Positions 18,669 through 27,044 of a stretch of DNA of 64,000 nucleotides are shown in pieces; within the stretch, counting starts at the first letter, position 1; each line of letters begins with the position of its first letter. The position numbers were made by a program, and so were the translations under genes. The notes under the pieces were generated by a model. That model worked only from the letters and a program-made list of their open reading frames with translations, was not told where the DNA came from and did not search any database. The stretch spans positions 1 to 64,000 of the forward strand of contig CALXLT010000019.1 in the NCBI GenBank assembly GCA_944389275.1. The letters are read 5' to 3'. This DNA comes from an uncultured Spirochaetaceae bacterium (GTDB taxonomy: Bacteria; Spirochaetota; Spirochaetia; Sphaerochaetales; Sphaerochaetaceae).

Positions 18669-19426
18669 CGTTTGAAAAGCTCCTCTGTCCTTACAAGACC
18701 TTCATACTGTCCCTCTGCGTCGGGGTAGGAGATAGCGTTCTCCGGGCATCTGTGGTAGCAGGCGTAGCAGGATATGCATTCATTGCCTATAGCTGCCTTG
18801 CCATCGGACAGCCTTATGTTGTCCATCGGGCAGATACGCGCGCAGATGCCGCAGCCGCTGCACCCGGCGCCGACCGAGAGCTTGCTCTCACGGGGCTTCG
18901 CCGCCTCCCTGGACATGGCCCGGATCATGCGGCGCATGATGCCGCGTGACGGGATCTCAAGCTTCTCTTCATTGATATCGCTGATGATATGGCCGATCTT
19001 GTTCTGGACCTTGTTGAGCGTCGCGAGCGTCTCTATCTCTCCGACAGCTTCCTTCCTGAAAGGGACATACGCGATCGGCATCTTCACCGAAGCCCCGTAG
19101 GACAGGGCGCAGCCTATGCCTGTGAGCTCTGTCTCCAGGTCCGCGAGGGCAGTCAGGGGCACCTTGCTGTATGTGGCTATCGCGTAGATGTAGCCGATAT
19201 CCGAATTGTCACGCTTCGAGAGGCATTCGCGTATGAAGCGCAGCACGGGGTAGGGAAGGCCGAAGCAGTAGACAGGGAACACGATCCCAAGCTTCCCTAT
19301 CTTTTCGGGAAGGGGAGAGCTATTGTCGAGGATCTTCTCGATCAGGTATATGCTTCCTCCCTCGATCTTCTTCGCTAAGCTAAGGCTGTTGCCTGTCGCG
19401 GAGTATACCGCTATCACGTTATCCAC
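18665..19426 (-). CDS. EFR1-type flavodoxin-ferredoxin fusion protein
   Basis: 253 residues. The N-terminal flavodoxin-like half (about 1-150) opens with IAVYSATGNSLSLAKKI, an FMN phosphate loop, and continues with VFPVYCFGLP. The C-terminal part has two ferredoxin 4Fe-4S motifs: CSGCGICARICP and CISCYACYHRCP. This matches the EFRO/EFR1 family common in anaerobes, cytosolic electron carriers with unknown partners. It overlaps the neighbouring genes by eight and four bases, so it is made with threonine aldolase and the C-S lyase. The link between them is not obvious. Confidence 0.85.
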   Translation of the reverse strand: MDNVIAVYSATGNSLSLAKKIEGGSIYLIEKILDNSSPLPEKIGKLGIVFPVYCFGLPYPVLRFIRECLSKRDNSDIGYIYAIATYSKVPLTALADLETELTGIGCALSYGASVKMPIAYVPFRKEAVGEIETLATLNKVQNKIGHIISDINEEKLEIPSRGIMRRMIRAMSREAAKPRESKLSVGAGCSGCGICARICPMDNIRLSDGKAAIGNECISCYACYHRCPENAISYPDAEGQYEGLVRTEELFKR

Positions 19427-20438
19427 AAAGCTCTCCTTCTTCTATGGTTCCTATCAGCGACGCGATCTCAGAGGCATCATCGTCATTTATGCCCATGGAG
19501 AGGACTATCCTGCCTAGTCTTCCCTCCGCAAGCATCAGCACCCCTCTCTTCCTCATCGCCTCTATTATCCTCGCCATAGGATAATCCGAGGCGAAGAATA
19601 TCATATTCGTGGAAGATATCCTCACATCGGCCCAAGGCGCCTCCTCAAGGACATTTGATATCAGGGCGCGGTGCTCATGGTCATCCCTGAGCCTCTCCAC
19701 GTTGTGACGGAGCGCGTATATCCCCGCAGCCGCGAGTATCCCAACCTGCCTCATGCCGCCTCCGAGTATCTTCTTGCATCTCTTTGCCTTCTCGATGAAG
19801 TCTCCATCGGACGCAAGGATGGAGAACGCTGGAGCGCCAAGGCCCTTTGAGAGGCAGAATGTGATATCGTCAGCTGTCGCCGCGTACTCCTTCACGCTTA
19901 CCCCTGATTCCACCGACGCGTTGAATATCCTGGCCCCATCGAGATGGGTCCAGAGCCCATGGCGCTCTGATGCGTCCTTTATGCGCCGCAGCTCATCGAT
20001 AGGGTAGACCAGGCCTGATGTGGTGTTCTCGGTCTCTATCATCGCGGTCTCGGACATGTCGTATGAGTAGCCATGGATAGAGGCCTCCACGTCCTCGGCA
20101 TTCATGATGCCGTACTCTGACGGGACCATTACGGGAAGCGTTCCGGAAAGAGAGGCTATCGCGCCTATCTCATGGTTCACGATATGCGAATAGGAGGAGG
20201 TGAGGATCTCCTTGCCCCTTCCGCCCTTTATCATCATGGGAATCAGGTTGCCCATGCACCCTGATGATATTAAAAGGGCGCTCTCCTTTCCCGTTATCTC
20301 CCTCGCCATCTCCTGAAGCTTGTTCACGGTTGGGTCCTCGCCGTAGACGTCGTCTCCTACCTCGGCCTCATACATGGCCTTCCTCATGCCTTCCGTAGGC
20401 TTGGTGAATGTATCTGAACGCAGATCGTATGTCTTCAA
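19419..20438 (-). CDS. ltaE: Low-specificity L-threonine aldolase
   Basis: 339-residue PLP enzyme of the beta-eliminating lyase family that splits L-threonine/allo-threonine into glycine and acetaldehyde. Seen: DLRSDTFTKPTEGMR at the start (the highly conserved DLRSDT opening), GDDVYGEDPTVNKLQ, HLDGARIFNA around 169-178, and the PLP-binding Lys in CLSKGLGAP near 200. Length is normal. Translationally coupled to aroA upstream (four-base overlap) and to the flavodoxin-ferredoxin gene downstream. Could act on related beta-hydroxy amino acids. Confidence 0.88.
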   Translation of the reverse strand: MKTYDLRSDTFTKPTEGMRKAMYEAEVGDDVYGEDPTVNKLQEMAREITGKESALLISSGCMGNLIPMMIKGGRGKEILTSSYSHIVNHEIGAIASLSGTLPVMVPSEYGIMNAEDVEASIHGYSYDMSETAMIETENTTSGLVYPIDELRRIKDASERHGLWTHLDGARIFNASVESGVSVKEYAATADDITFCLSKGLGAPAFSILASDGDFIEKAKRCKKILGGGMRQVGILAAAGIYALRHNVERLRDDHEHRALISNVLEEAPWADVRISSTNMIFFASDYPMARIIEAMRKRGVLMLAEGRLGRIVLSMGINDDDASEIASLIGTIEEGELCG

Positions 20439-21691
20439 TTCCTTATGCTCTCCAATAGATGGAAGAAGTCAGGGAATGTGACTTCCGCTGCTCTTTCATC
20501 GTCTATGATGATGTCTCCGGAGGCTGCAGCGGAGAGTGAGGCCATGGCCATTATGATCCTATGGTCCCCGAATCCCTTCACGCTTCCTCCCGCGACCTTG
20601 CCGGTCCCGTGTATTATAAGGCCATCTTCCTCTTCTTCGCACCTTATGCCAAGCGTCTCGAGGTTCTCCCTCATGCAGGATATCCTGTCTGTCTCCTTTA
20701 TCCTCGCCTGCGGGACGTTCGTGAGCTTCGTGGTGCCGCTGGCGCATGCGGCCGCTGCCGCGAGGATAGGGAGTGTGTCCGGGATGGCATTCAGGTCAAA
20801 CGTCCCTCCCTTGAGCTCCTTGGGCCCTGTGATCGTGACATCATTGCCTTCCCAGGCAACCGTCGCTCCCATAGCCTCAAGTATCTGCAATATGGCCTTG
20901 TCCCCTTGCGGATCGTCCTTATCCAGTCCCTTCACGGTGATGGATGTGCCTGCCATAGCGGCCATGGCGAGGAAGAACGAGGCTGAGGACCAGTCCCCCG
21001 GGATATATTCATCGAACCCATGATAGCGCTGTCCGCCTTTCATCGTCGCGCTCTCGTAGTCATCGCTTATCAGGAAATCAATCCCCTGCCTCCTGAGCCA
21101 GCCAAGCGTAAGCGTCACGTAAGGCTTCTCATACAGAAGTGAGCAGTCTATCCTGGAGTCTCCCTGTCCCATGGCGCAGCCGAGGAGAAGGCCCGAAAGG
21201 TACTGGCTTGAGCGGCATTCGATCACAGTGCTTCCGCCCTTGATCGGCCCGCGTACACGCACTGGAGGCTTCCCGTCCGTGTCCTCTACACCCACCCCGA
21301 GATCACGCAGCGCTCCGGTAAGCGGGCCCACAGGCCTTGACCTGAGCTGGCTGTCGCCCGTTATCGTGATATCCACGCCAAGGGAGGCCGCCATCGGCAT
21401 GAGAAGGTATTCGGTCGTGCCGCTGTTTCCGGCATCTATCGTGATAGGCGAGGACGCGTCCAATCCCGTGGCGTCGACATATGCCTCGGAGCTGTCGCTG
21501 CTGAATGCCACCTTCGCGCCAAGAGCCTTGATGGCATTCACTGCAGAGAGCGTGTCCGCGGATATGAGCGGGTGCCGTATCGTGCTTCTCTCCCTGGAGA
21601 AAGCCGCTATCAGGAAAGCCCTTATCGTCTGGCTTTTCGAGGCCGGGACAGTCACCGTTCCTGATGTCCTTCTGGGGGTCAATCGTATCAT
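20435..21691 (-). CDS. aroA: 3-phosphoshikimate 1-carboxyvinyltransferase (EPSP synthase)
   Basis: 418 residues. Transfers the enolpyruvyl group of PEP to shikimate-3-phosphate in aromatic amino-acid synthesis. Seen: PASKSQTIRAFLIA near 16-29 with the shikimate-phosphate Lys/Ser, DAGNSGTTEYL near 86-96, SSQYLSGLLLG near 161-171, and KETDRI-type KETDRISCM near 335. Other shikimate genes are not in the window. First gene of the aroA - ltaE - EFR1 - PatB operon. TATAAT sits exactly six bases before the ATG and there is no Shine-Dalgarno sequence, suggesting a leaderless message. Confidence 0.94.
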   Translation of the reverse strand: MIRLTPRRTSGTVTVPASKSQTIRAFLIAAFSRERSTIRHPLISADTLSAVNAIKALGAKVAFSSDSSEAYVDATGLDASSPITIDAGNSGTTEYLLMPMAASLGVDITITGDSQLRSRPVGPLTGALRDLGVGVEDTDGKPPVRVRGPIKGGSTVIECRSSQYLSGLLLGCAMGQGDSRIDCSLLYEKPYVTLTLGWLRRQGIDFLISDDYESATMKGGQRYHGFDEYIPGDWSSASFFLAMAAMAGTSITVKGLDKDDPQGDKAILQILEAMGATVAWEGNDVTITGPKELKGGTFDLNAIPDTLPILAAAAACASGTTKLTNVPQARIKETDRISCMRENLETLGIRCEEEEDGLIIHGTGKVAGGSVKGFGDHRIIMAMASLSAAASGDIIIDDERAAEVTFPDFFHLLESIRN

Positions 21692-21697
21692 GATGTC

Positions 21698-21703
21698 ATT
21701 ATA
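21698..21703 (-). promoter_or_regulatory. -10 box six bases before the aroA start
   Basis: Seen on the minus strand: a perfect TATAAT, six bases, then the aroA ATG at 21691. The region 17-18 bases upstream is only a weak -35 (TTCCAT). Confidence 0.6.
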
Positions 21704-21746
21704 GGGATAGGGAAAGGGTCATGGAAGAGCGTGAAAGCCTGCGTGT

Positions 21747-21778
21747 GCAAAGAACAGGGCTGCCAGCCGGCAGCCCTG
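21747..21778 (-). terminator. Rho-independent terminator of the GH28 gene
   Basis: Seen: ten-base perfect arms CAGGGCTGCC (21755-21764) and GGCAGCCCTG (21769-21778) with loop AGCC; on the minus strand TTCTTTGC follows. It lies 22 bases past the GH28 stop. Confidence 0.8.
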
Positions 21779-21799
21779 AGGGAAGGGGCTTTCCTCTTA

Positions 21800-23167
21800 T
21801 CAGATAGAGGAGAGATGACCGTTCATGACCTGATCGCCCACGACGACGTTGTCAAGCACGAGATCCTTTACGTTCTCGAGCGTGAGGTTGTTGTTCGCAG
21901 CGTCCTTGATCGTGACGTTCTGGAGCGTTACGCCCTGGAGCGGGTATCCCTTCGGAGCATGCGCGTCGAAGAGGTTTCCGGAGATGCTCTCAACGGTGAT
22001 GTCCTCGAAGACAAGATCGGAATAGATGGTCGGGAAGTTGCCGCCGAGCTCTCCTGGATAATTGAGCTGGAACCAGATGAAGTTCTCGAAGTTCGCGATA
22101 TCCATGTTCCTGACCCTGATATGCTTGCATGTGGCGCCGCGGTCGAGGTTAGCCTTGAAGCGGACTGCAGACACGCCGTCTCTCATGATGTTGTTCTCGA
22201 AGAACACCCACTCGATTCCGCCGGACATCTCGCTTCCGAGAGCGATTCCATCCTCGCCGCCCATGTCGTTGTTCCTGACGACGACATACTTGGAAGGCCT
22301 GCCGACCCTGCGTCCGTCATAGTCTCTTCCGCTCTTGACTACTACGGAGTCATCGCCTGTGTGGAACGTGCAATTCTCGACTACCACGTATGTTGAGGAC
22401 TCTACGTCAACGCCATCGTTGTTGGCGAACATGGAATCGACGTTGATGCCATCGACCTGGACGTGGTCAGAGCAATTGAGGTGGTTGACCCAGAACGGGG
22501 AGTTGGTGACTGTGTAGTCCTGGAGAAGCACGCGCTGGCAGTAGTTGATCTGCACCGCGGATGGCCTGAGGTAATGGCCCTGGCCGAATACCCTCTCTTC
22601 AACAGGCACGCCATTGAAGCCATAGTCCCTGAGTTGGTTCTGGTCTGGCTTCTGGAGCTTGGTGAATGAATGGAACTCGCTATCTGCGTTGCCATCGATC
22701 GTTCCGGTTCCGGTGATCGCGATATCATGCTGCTCGTATGCGTATACGAAAGCGGAGTAGTTCATCAGCTCGGTGCCTTCCCACCTTGAATGCACGGTCG
22801 GGTAATCCTCCGGGTTCGGGCTGAAGAGGAGCCTTGAGCCTTCCTCGAGGTGAAGGTCAACATAGCTCTTGAGGTTAACTGGCCCTGCAAGGTAGTAGGT
22901 TCCCTCTGGTACGATGACGCGGCCGCCGCCACGCTCTGATGTCTCGTCAATAGCCTGCTGGAGGACCGGAAGGTCATCGGAGACTCCGTCTCCCTTGGCT
23001 CCCATGTCCTTGATGTTCACCGAGTAATCGGTTGGGATCTGCGGCCTCTCGATGTCCTGTACGATCTGGGAAGCCATGTTCCAGTCCGCCTGTGTGTCTA
23101 CGCTTGCCGCCGGAAGGACGGAAAGCATCATAAGCACGGAAATGAGCACTGCAATGGTTTTCTTCAT
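21800..23167 (-). CDS. Secreted GH28-family polygalacturonase-like glycosidase
   Basis: About 455 residues from the ATG at 23167, which has AGGAGG seven bases upstream. Residues 1-22 are a signal peptide (MKKTIAVLISVLMMLSVLPAAS). The mature protein is a right-handed beta-helix: the pectate-lyase-type opening DMGAKGDGVSDDLPVLQQAI, then the GH28 active-site strip NNDGVDVES (NTD position), HTGDDSVVVKSG (DD position) and a GSEMSGG segment where many family members have GHG. Predicted to hydrolyse galacturonan or rhamnogalacturonan in the periplasm or outside the cell. Downstream of the YesMN genes, from which it has a 140-base gap, and closed by a strong terminator. Confidence 0.88.
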   Translation of the reverse strand: MKKTIAVLISVLMMLSVLPAASVDTQADWNMASQIVQDIERPQIPTDYSVNIKDMGAKGDGVSDDLPVLQQAIDETSERGGGRVIVPEGTYYLAGPVNLKSYVDLHLEEGSRLLFSPNPEDYPTVHSRWEGTELMNYSAFVYAYEQHDIAITGTGTIDGNADSEFHSFTKLQKPDQNQLRDYGFNGVPVEERVFGQGHYLRPSAVQINYCQRVLLQDYTVTNSPFWVNHLNCSDHVQVDGINVDSMFANNDGVDVESSTYVVVENCTFHTGDDSVVVKSGRDYDGRRVGRPSKYVVVRNNDMGGEDGIALGSEMSGGIEWVFFENNIMRDGVSAVRFKANLDRGATCKHIRVRNMDIANFENFIWFQLNYPGELGGNFPTIYSDLVFEDITVESISGNLFDAHAPKGYPLQGVTLQNVTIKDAANNNLTLENVKDLVLDNVVVGDQVMNGHLSSI

Positions 23168-23307
23168 GCTAAAACCTCCTGTTTTTTCCTTATCCAAGGA
23201 TGCGTCCGCCTTTTGCAGCGCGCAATAAGCAAGAATATGGATTGGCCCAAGAACTGCATGAATGCTGTGCAGGGTTTTGGACTTCCCGAATACTGTATAG
23301 AGGCTTC

Positions 23308-25032
23308 TCAGAATTTCCTGAACTCATCGCTTGTGAGGGGGATGGAGAATGTGACGCAGGTTCCCTTTCCCTCCTTGCTGGCTATCGAGAGGACGCGAGG
23401 AGGGTCGAAGAGCAGGCCGAGCCTTGACGACACGTTTCCCAGCCCTATGGATATATCCTCGCCGCTTTTGCGCACGCTGCGCTTTATGCGTCTGAGCTTA
23501 TCGCGCTCGATCCCCTTGCCGTTGTCTATTATCCTTACCTTGAGCTCCCGGCCTCTGTTGATGAATATCGAGATGCGGAGCCTTCCGGGCCTTCCCGCTT
23601 CCCTTATGCCATGGCTTATCGCGTTCTCGACAAGCGGCTGGAGTATCATCTTCGGGATGAGTATGCCTCCGTCGACACCTTCGCCTATATTCCACACGGC
23701 GGTGAACTCATCGTTGAATCTCCTGCCCTGTATCGCGATATATGCCTCCATCGCCGCGATCTCCTCGTCCAGCGTCGTGAAGAGCTTACGGTCCCCGAGC
23801 ACATATCCAAGGAGAGATGAGAGGTCACCGATCATGAGGGACGCGTCGTTCTCCCCGCCGGAGAGCGCTATCGCCTTCCACTTTATGACCTGCAGCGTGT
23901 TGAATAGGAAGTGAGGCGTCAGCTGCAGCGAGAGTGCTGTGAGCTCAAGCTCCCTCTTCCTGTCATTCAGCTTCCTTATCTCAAGGAATGTCCGGTATAT
24001 ATCCTTCGAAAGCTTCGAGTACAAGGTCTTCTGCTGCCTTCCGCCGTTTTCCGATAGTTCGTTCTTGAGCATGGCTATCGAGGCAAGCTCCTCCTCCGTC
24101 CTTTTTACCGATATGACGAGGGATATGAAGAGGACGACGGCCGTAAGCACTGCAATCAGGAGCTTCACGAGGCTGTTTATGCGATATGCATCCTCCTGGG
24201 GGATCGCGAGGACTGCATGCCAGCCCGTGTGAGGCATAGAAGTGGAGTAGAGGACCATCCCATCGGAATAGGCTATGCTTCTTCCCTCCATCGCATTCAC
24301 GAGATCATACGCCAGACGCATTCCTGAAAGTGTCGTAAAGAGGAGGTTCCCTTCCTCGTCCACCGTGATGATATCCCCGCTCTCATTCTCCATGAGGCCA
24401 TGCAGCATATCTGTTATGTCATCTGGGTCGGTATTGAGGATAAGGGCGCCCTCGCTCCAGCCGCCGGAAGGGGAGATGGGCTTTATTATCGAGAAGACCC
24501 TTGACGCATCAAGCCAGCTTGAGGAGCGGAAGCCGCTCCAGCTCTTGTCATTGTCATCAAGGCTCTCCAGTATCGTGAACCATAGGCTGTCCCTGTCTGA
24601 CGCCACGGTGGTGAGCCCTCCTTCCGAGGAGAAGAACCATCCTTCGTTGTTCGGGAAGTAGATGTATATGCTATCCGCTATGCTGCTGTAGAGTATAGAG
24701 CTGTATAGGAAGTCCGAGGCCGTGTCCATCGCGAGGTATTCATCGTACGATATGAGGCCATTGTCGCGGAATATGTTGCGGAGGCGGAAGCGGATCGTGG
24801 GATTCGCGCTGAGTATGGACTCAAGATGCTCAAGCGAGCTGAACTCGTTGTCGATATAAAGCGCGTACTGGTCAAGCCTCGCCCTGTTTGCCGAGTCAAC
24901 CTCCCTCGTGACGCCCGTATTCACCGCGTGCCAGATCATGAGGCTGAGTATCAGCATCGGGATGGCGATGGGGAGCGCCGTGTGCACGAGGCTCGATATG
25001 AGCAGCCTTATCCTGTTCCTGTCAGCCGCCAT
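23308..25032 (-). CDS. yesM: YesM/LytS-type sensor histidine kinase
   Basis: 574 residues. Transmembrane helix about 12-32, an extracytoplasmic sensor region to about 275, a second helix about 278-298 (LLIAVLTAVVLFISLVI), then the His_kinase domain with QLTPHFLFNTLQ (phosphorylated His near 374) and an ATPase domain with N-box VENAISHGI and G-box DNGKGI. This class senses carbohydrate signals together with AraC-type response regulators. Its ATG overlaps the end of the YesN gene by 11 bases. The GH28 gene just downstream is a likely target (inference). Confidence 0.9.
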   Translation of the reverse strand: MAADRNRIRLLISSLVHTALPIAIPMLILSLMIWHAVNTGVTREVDSANRARLDQYALYIDNEFSSLEHLESILSANPTIRFRLRNIFRDNGLISYDEYLAMDTASDFLYSSILYSSIADSIYIYFPNNEGWFFSSEGGLTTVASDRDSLWFTILESLDDNDKSWSGFRSSSWLDASRVFSIIKPISPSGGWSEGALILNTDPDDITDMLHGLMENESGDIITVDEEGNLLFTTLSGMRLAYDLVNAMEGRSIAYSDGMVLYSTSMPHTGWHAVLAIPQEDAYRINSLVKLLIAVLTAVVLFISLVISVKRTEEELASIAMLKNELSENGGRQQKTLYSKLSKDIYRTFLEIRKLNDRKRELELTALSLQLTPHFLFNTLQVIKWKAIALSGGENDASLMIGDLSSLLGYVLGDRKLFTTLDEEIAAMEAYIAIQGRRFNDEFTAVWNIGEGVDGGILIPKMILQPLVENAISHGIREAGRPGRLRISIFINRGRELKVRIIDNGKGIERDKLRRIKRSVRKSGEDISIGLGNVSSRLGLLFDPPRVLSIASKEGKGTCVTFSIPLTSDEFRKF

Positions 25033-25759
25033 ACTGCCTTTCCCTGAACTCCTTCGGGCTCATGCCGAACTTTTCCCTGAATGACCTGGTGAAGCTTGAT
25101 GGGCTGGTATAGCCGACCTTGCTGCTTATCGCGCTTATCCCCAGATGCGTCGATGAAAGGAGCCTCTGCGCCTCCTTCATCCTCTCGTTCTGCGTGTATT
25201 CCTGGAAGCCTATCCCCGTATGGTTGTGGAATAGCTCGGAGATGTAGTACTGGTTGAGGGAGAACTTGTCCGAAAGCTCCTTCAGGCTGGCTGTATCAAG
25301 ATGCTCGGATATATACTTCCTCATCATCTCCGTGCATTCGGAAGGGGAGAGCCTCTTCCTGCTGTCGCCCTTGCTGTCAAGCTCTCTCCTTATCCTTGTG
25401 AATACATCCTTCAGCTCATCATAGCCTGCGGGCTTGAGTATGTATTCCCTCACTCCAAGGGAGATGCATCTTCTCGCATAGGAGAAGTCGCTGTAGCCTG
25501 TGAGCACCACGGGAATCATCTCAGGCCTGATCGACCTTGCCTTCTCTATGAGGTCCATGCCGTTCATGCCGGGCATCATTATATCCGTGAGAAGGACATC
25601 GGCATCCCCGCCTTCCTTGAGGTATGAAAGGGCATCCTCCCCACTGGCGAAGCCGCCCTTCACGGCAAAACCCAGGTCATTCCAAGGGAAGTAATCCATC
25701 AGGCCGTGCCTGCTCTCGTTCTCATCCTCTGCTATGATAAGCGAATACCTCACCAGCAT
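25022..25759 (-). CDS. yesN: YesN-type response regulator with AraC DNA-binding domain
   Basis: 245 residues. Receiver domain about 1-120 with acidic pair EDEN, phospho-acceptor Asp in LLTDIMMPGMNGMDL near 57, and Lys in ILKPAGYDEL near 107. AraC-type double helix-turn-helix about 145-245 (LKELSDKFSLNQYYISELF; GISAISSKVGYTSPSSFTRSFREKFG). Partner of the adjacent kinase. Start choice: AGGAGG directly abuts the ATG at 25759, whereas the GTG two codons later (25753) has ideal spacing, so that is the more likely start. Confidence 0.9.
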   Translation of the reverse strand: MLVRYSLIIAEDENESRHGLMDYFPWNDLGFAVKGGFASGEDALSYLKEGGDADVLLTDIMMPGMNGMDLIEKARSIRPEMIPVVLTGYSDFSYARRCISLGVREYILKPAGYDELKDVFTRIRRELDSKGDSRKRLSPSECTEMMRKYISEHLDTASLKELSDKFSLNQYYISELFHNHTGIGFQEYTQNERMKEAQRLLSSTHLGISAISSKVGYTSPSSFTRSFREKFGMSPKEFRERQYGG

Positions 25760-25805
25760 CCTCCTTTCATGATGATATCCTCTTCCTGCGAAAAGTAATA
25801 CAGGG

Positions 25806-25811
25806 TATCAT
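25806..25811 (+). promoter_or_regulatory. -10 box six bases before the solute-binding protein start
   Basis: Seen: TATCAT, six bases (GGGGAT), ATG at 25818. The GGGG could act as a weak ribosome-binding site, so a leaderless start is likely but not certain. Confidence 0.45.
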
Positions 25812-25817
25812 GGGGAT

Positions 25818-27044
25818 ATGAGGCATTTCATCTCCATCCTGATCGCGCTGCTGACCGCCGGAGCTGTGTACGCGGAGCCTGTGGCTATACGCTTCTCATT
25901 CTGGGGCAATGAGATGCGCTTTGACGCGATAGAGCAGGCGGTGTCGCTTTATGAGCGCGTCAATCCCGATGTGAGGATAATCCTTGACGAAGGATCGTAC
26001 TCCGACTCGAGGCAGAGCCTGCAGATCATGATGACCGAAGGCTCCATGCCGGATATCGTCGCGTATGACTACAAGTGGACCGGTGAGATCGATGACAGGC
26101 TCTTCGTGGACCTGCGGAGCCTTGATAGCCTCGATTTCTCGGATATCCCCGTGGAGATAATAAAGGATTTCTCCATCCTTGACGGGCGGCTTATCGGAAT
26201 GCCTCTAGGCCTCAATGGGCTGGGGCTTGTCTACAACAGGAGCTTCTTTGAGAAGTTCGCTCTCTCCAATCCGGACCTGTGGGACTGGGATGATATCATA
26301 GAGAACGGGAGGAAGGTACACGAGGCAGATCCGGAGTCTTATCTTCTTTTCTTCCCCGATTCCCAGTGGCATTACATATTCAGGACATACATACTCCAGA
26401 GAAGCGGCCATCATATCCTGGATGAGGATGGAAGCATCGGATGCACGATAGAGGATCTGGAGGCAGCGTTCTCATTCATACTCTCGCTGATAGATTCAGG
26501 CACGATCCCTCCTTTCGGGCAGAGCACGAGATTCGAGAACTGGCTGCCGCAGTGGAACGAGATGTGGAGGAGGGGAAAGTGGGGAATGACGACAGCATCC
26601 TCCTCCACCATCCCCGATATAGGGCTGGCAAGCCCGTTCCCGATAGGGACAGCCTCGTTCCCCGTTCCTGACGATGCCGTCGATAGCGGCGTGTATGCCG
26701 CGCCGACCATGCTTCTCGCCATAAGCCGTGGCTCCCAGCATAAGGATGAGGCTGCCGCCTTCATCGATTTCCTCATCAACGATCCGGAGGCCTCCCTCAT
26801 CATCTCTGACTCGTGCGGCATGCCCGCCAATAGCCGTAACCGCGTCCAGGATAGCAGCGATCTGGTCTATCCGATGGTCATCGCCGCGCTTGAGGATTCT
26901 GCTGATGAGCTCTATCCGAGCGAGACAGGCGATGAGCTATTGGAGGTCATAAGCGAGTACATACATATCATAGGATTCGGCATTCTCTCTCCGCTCGAGG
27001 CCGCCCATGACATGATGGCCAGGATAGGAAGCATCGGCAGATAG
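25818..27044 (+). CDS. Extracellular solute-binding protein (family 1), without adjacent permease
   Basis: 408 residues. Signal peptide about 1-19 (MRHFISILIALLTAGAVYA). The mature part is a bilobed sugar-binding protein: RFSFWGNEMR opening, an MPDIVAYD segment and a Y-PTM-LAISRGS-HKDEAAAFIDFLI region typical of the MalE-like family. No permease or ATPase gene follows. It is transcribed divergently from yesN, only 58 bases away, so it may be the ligand-binding partner of the YesM sensor rather than an import component (inference, by analogy with XylFII-LytS-type three-component systems). Its stop abuts the stop of the convergent gene. Confidence 0.8.
   Translation: MRHFISILIALLTAGAVYAEPVAIRFSFWGNEMRFDAIEQAVSLYERVNPDVRIILDEGSYSDSRQSLQIMMTEGSMPDIVAYDYKWTGEIDDRLFVDLRSLDSLDFSDIPVEIIKDFSILDGRLIGMPLGLNGLGLVYNRSFFEKFALSNPDLWDWDDIIENGRKVHEADPESYLLFFPDSQWHYIFRTYILQRSGHHILDEDGSIGCTIEDLEAAFSFILSLIDSGTIPPFGQSTRFENWLPQWNEMWRRGKWGMTTASSSTIPDIGLASPFPIGTASFPVPDDAVDSGVYAAPTMLLAISRGSQHKDEAAAFIDFLINDPEASLIISDSCGMPANSRNRVQDSSDLVYPMVIAALEDSADELYPSETGDELLEVISEYIHIIGFGILSPLEAAHDMMARIGSIGR

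Noticed and set aside
21731..22396. A 221-codon plus-strand frame at the GH28 end
   Set aside because: It runs through the terminator and antisense to the GH28 catalytic repeats, so it is a mirror of a biased-codon gene.
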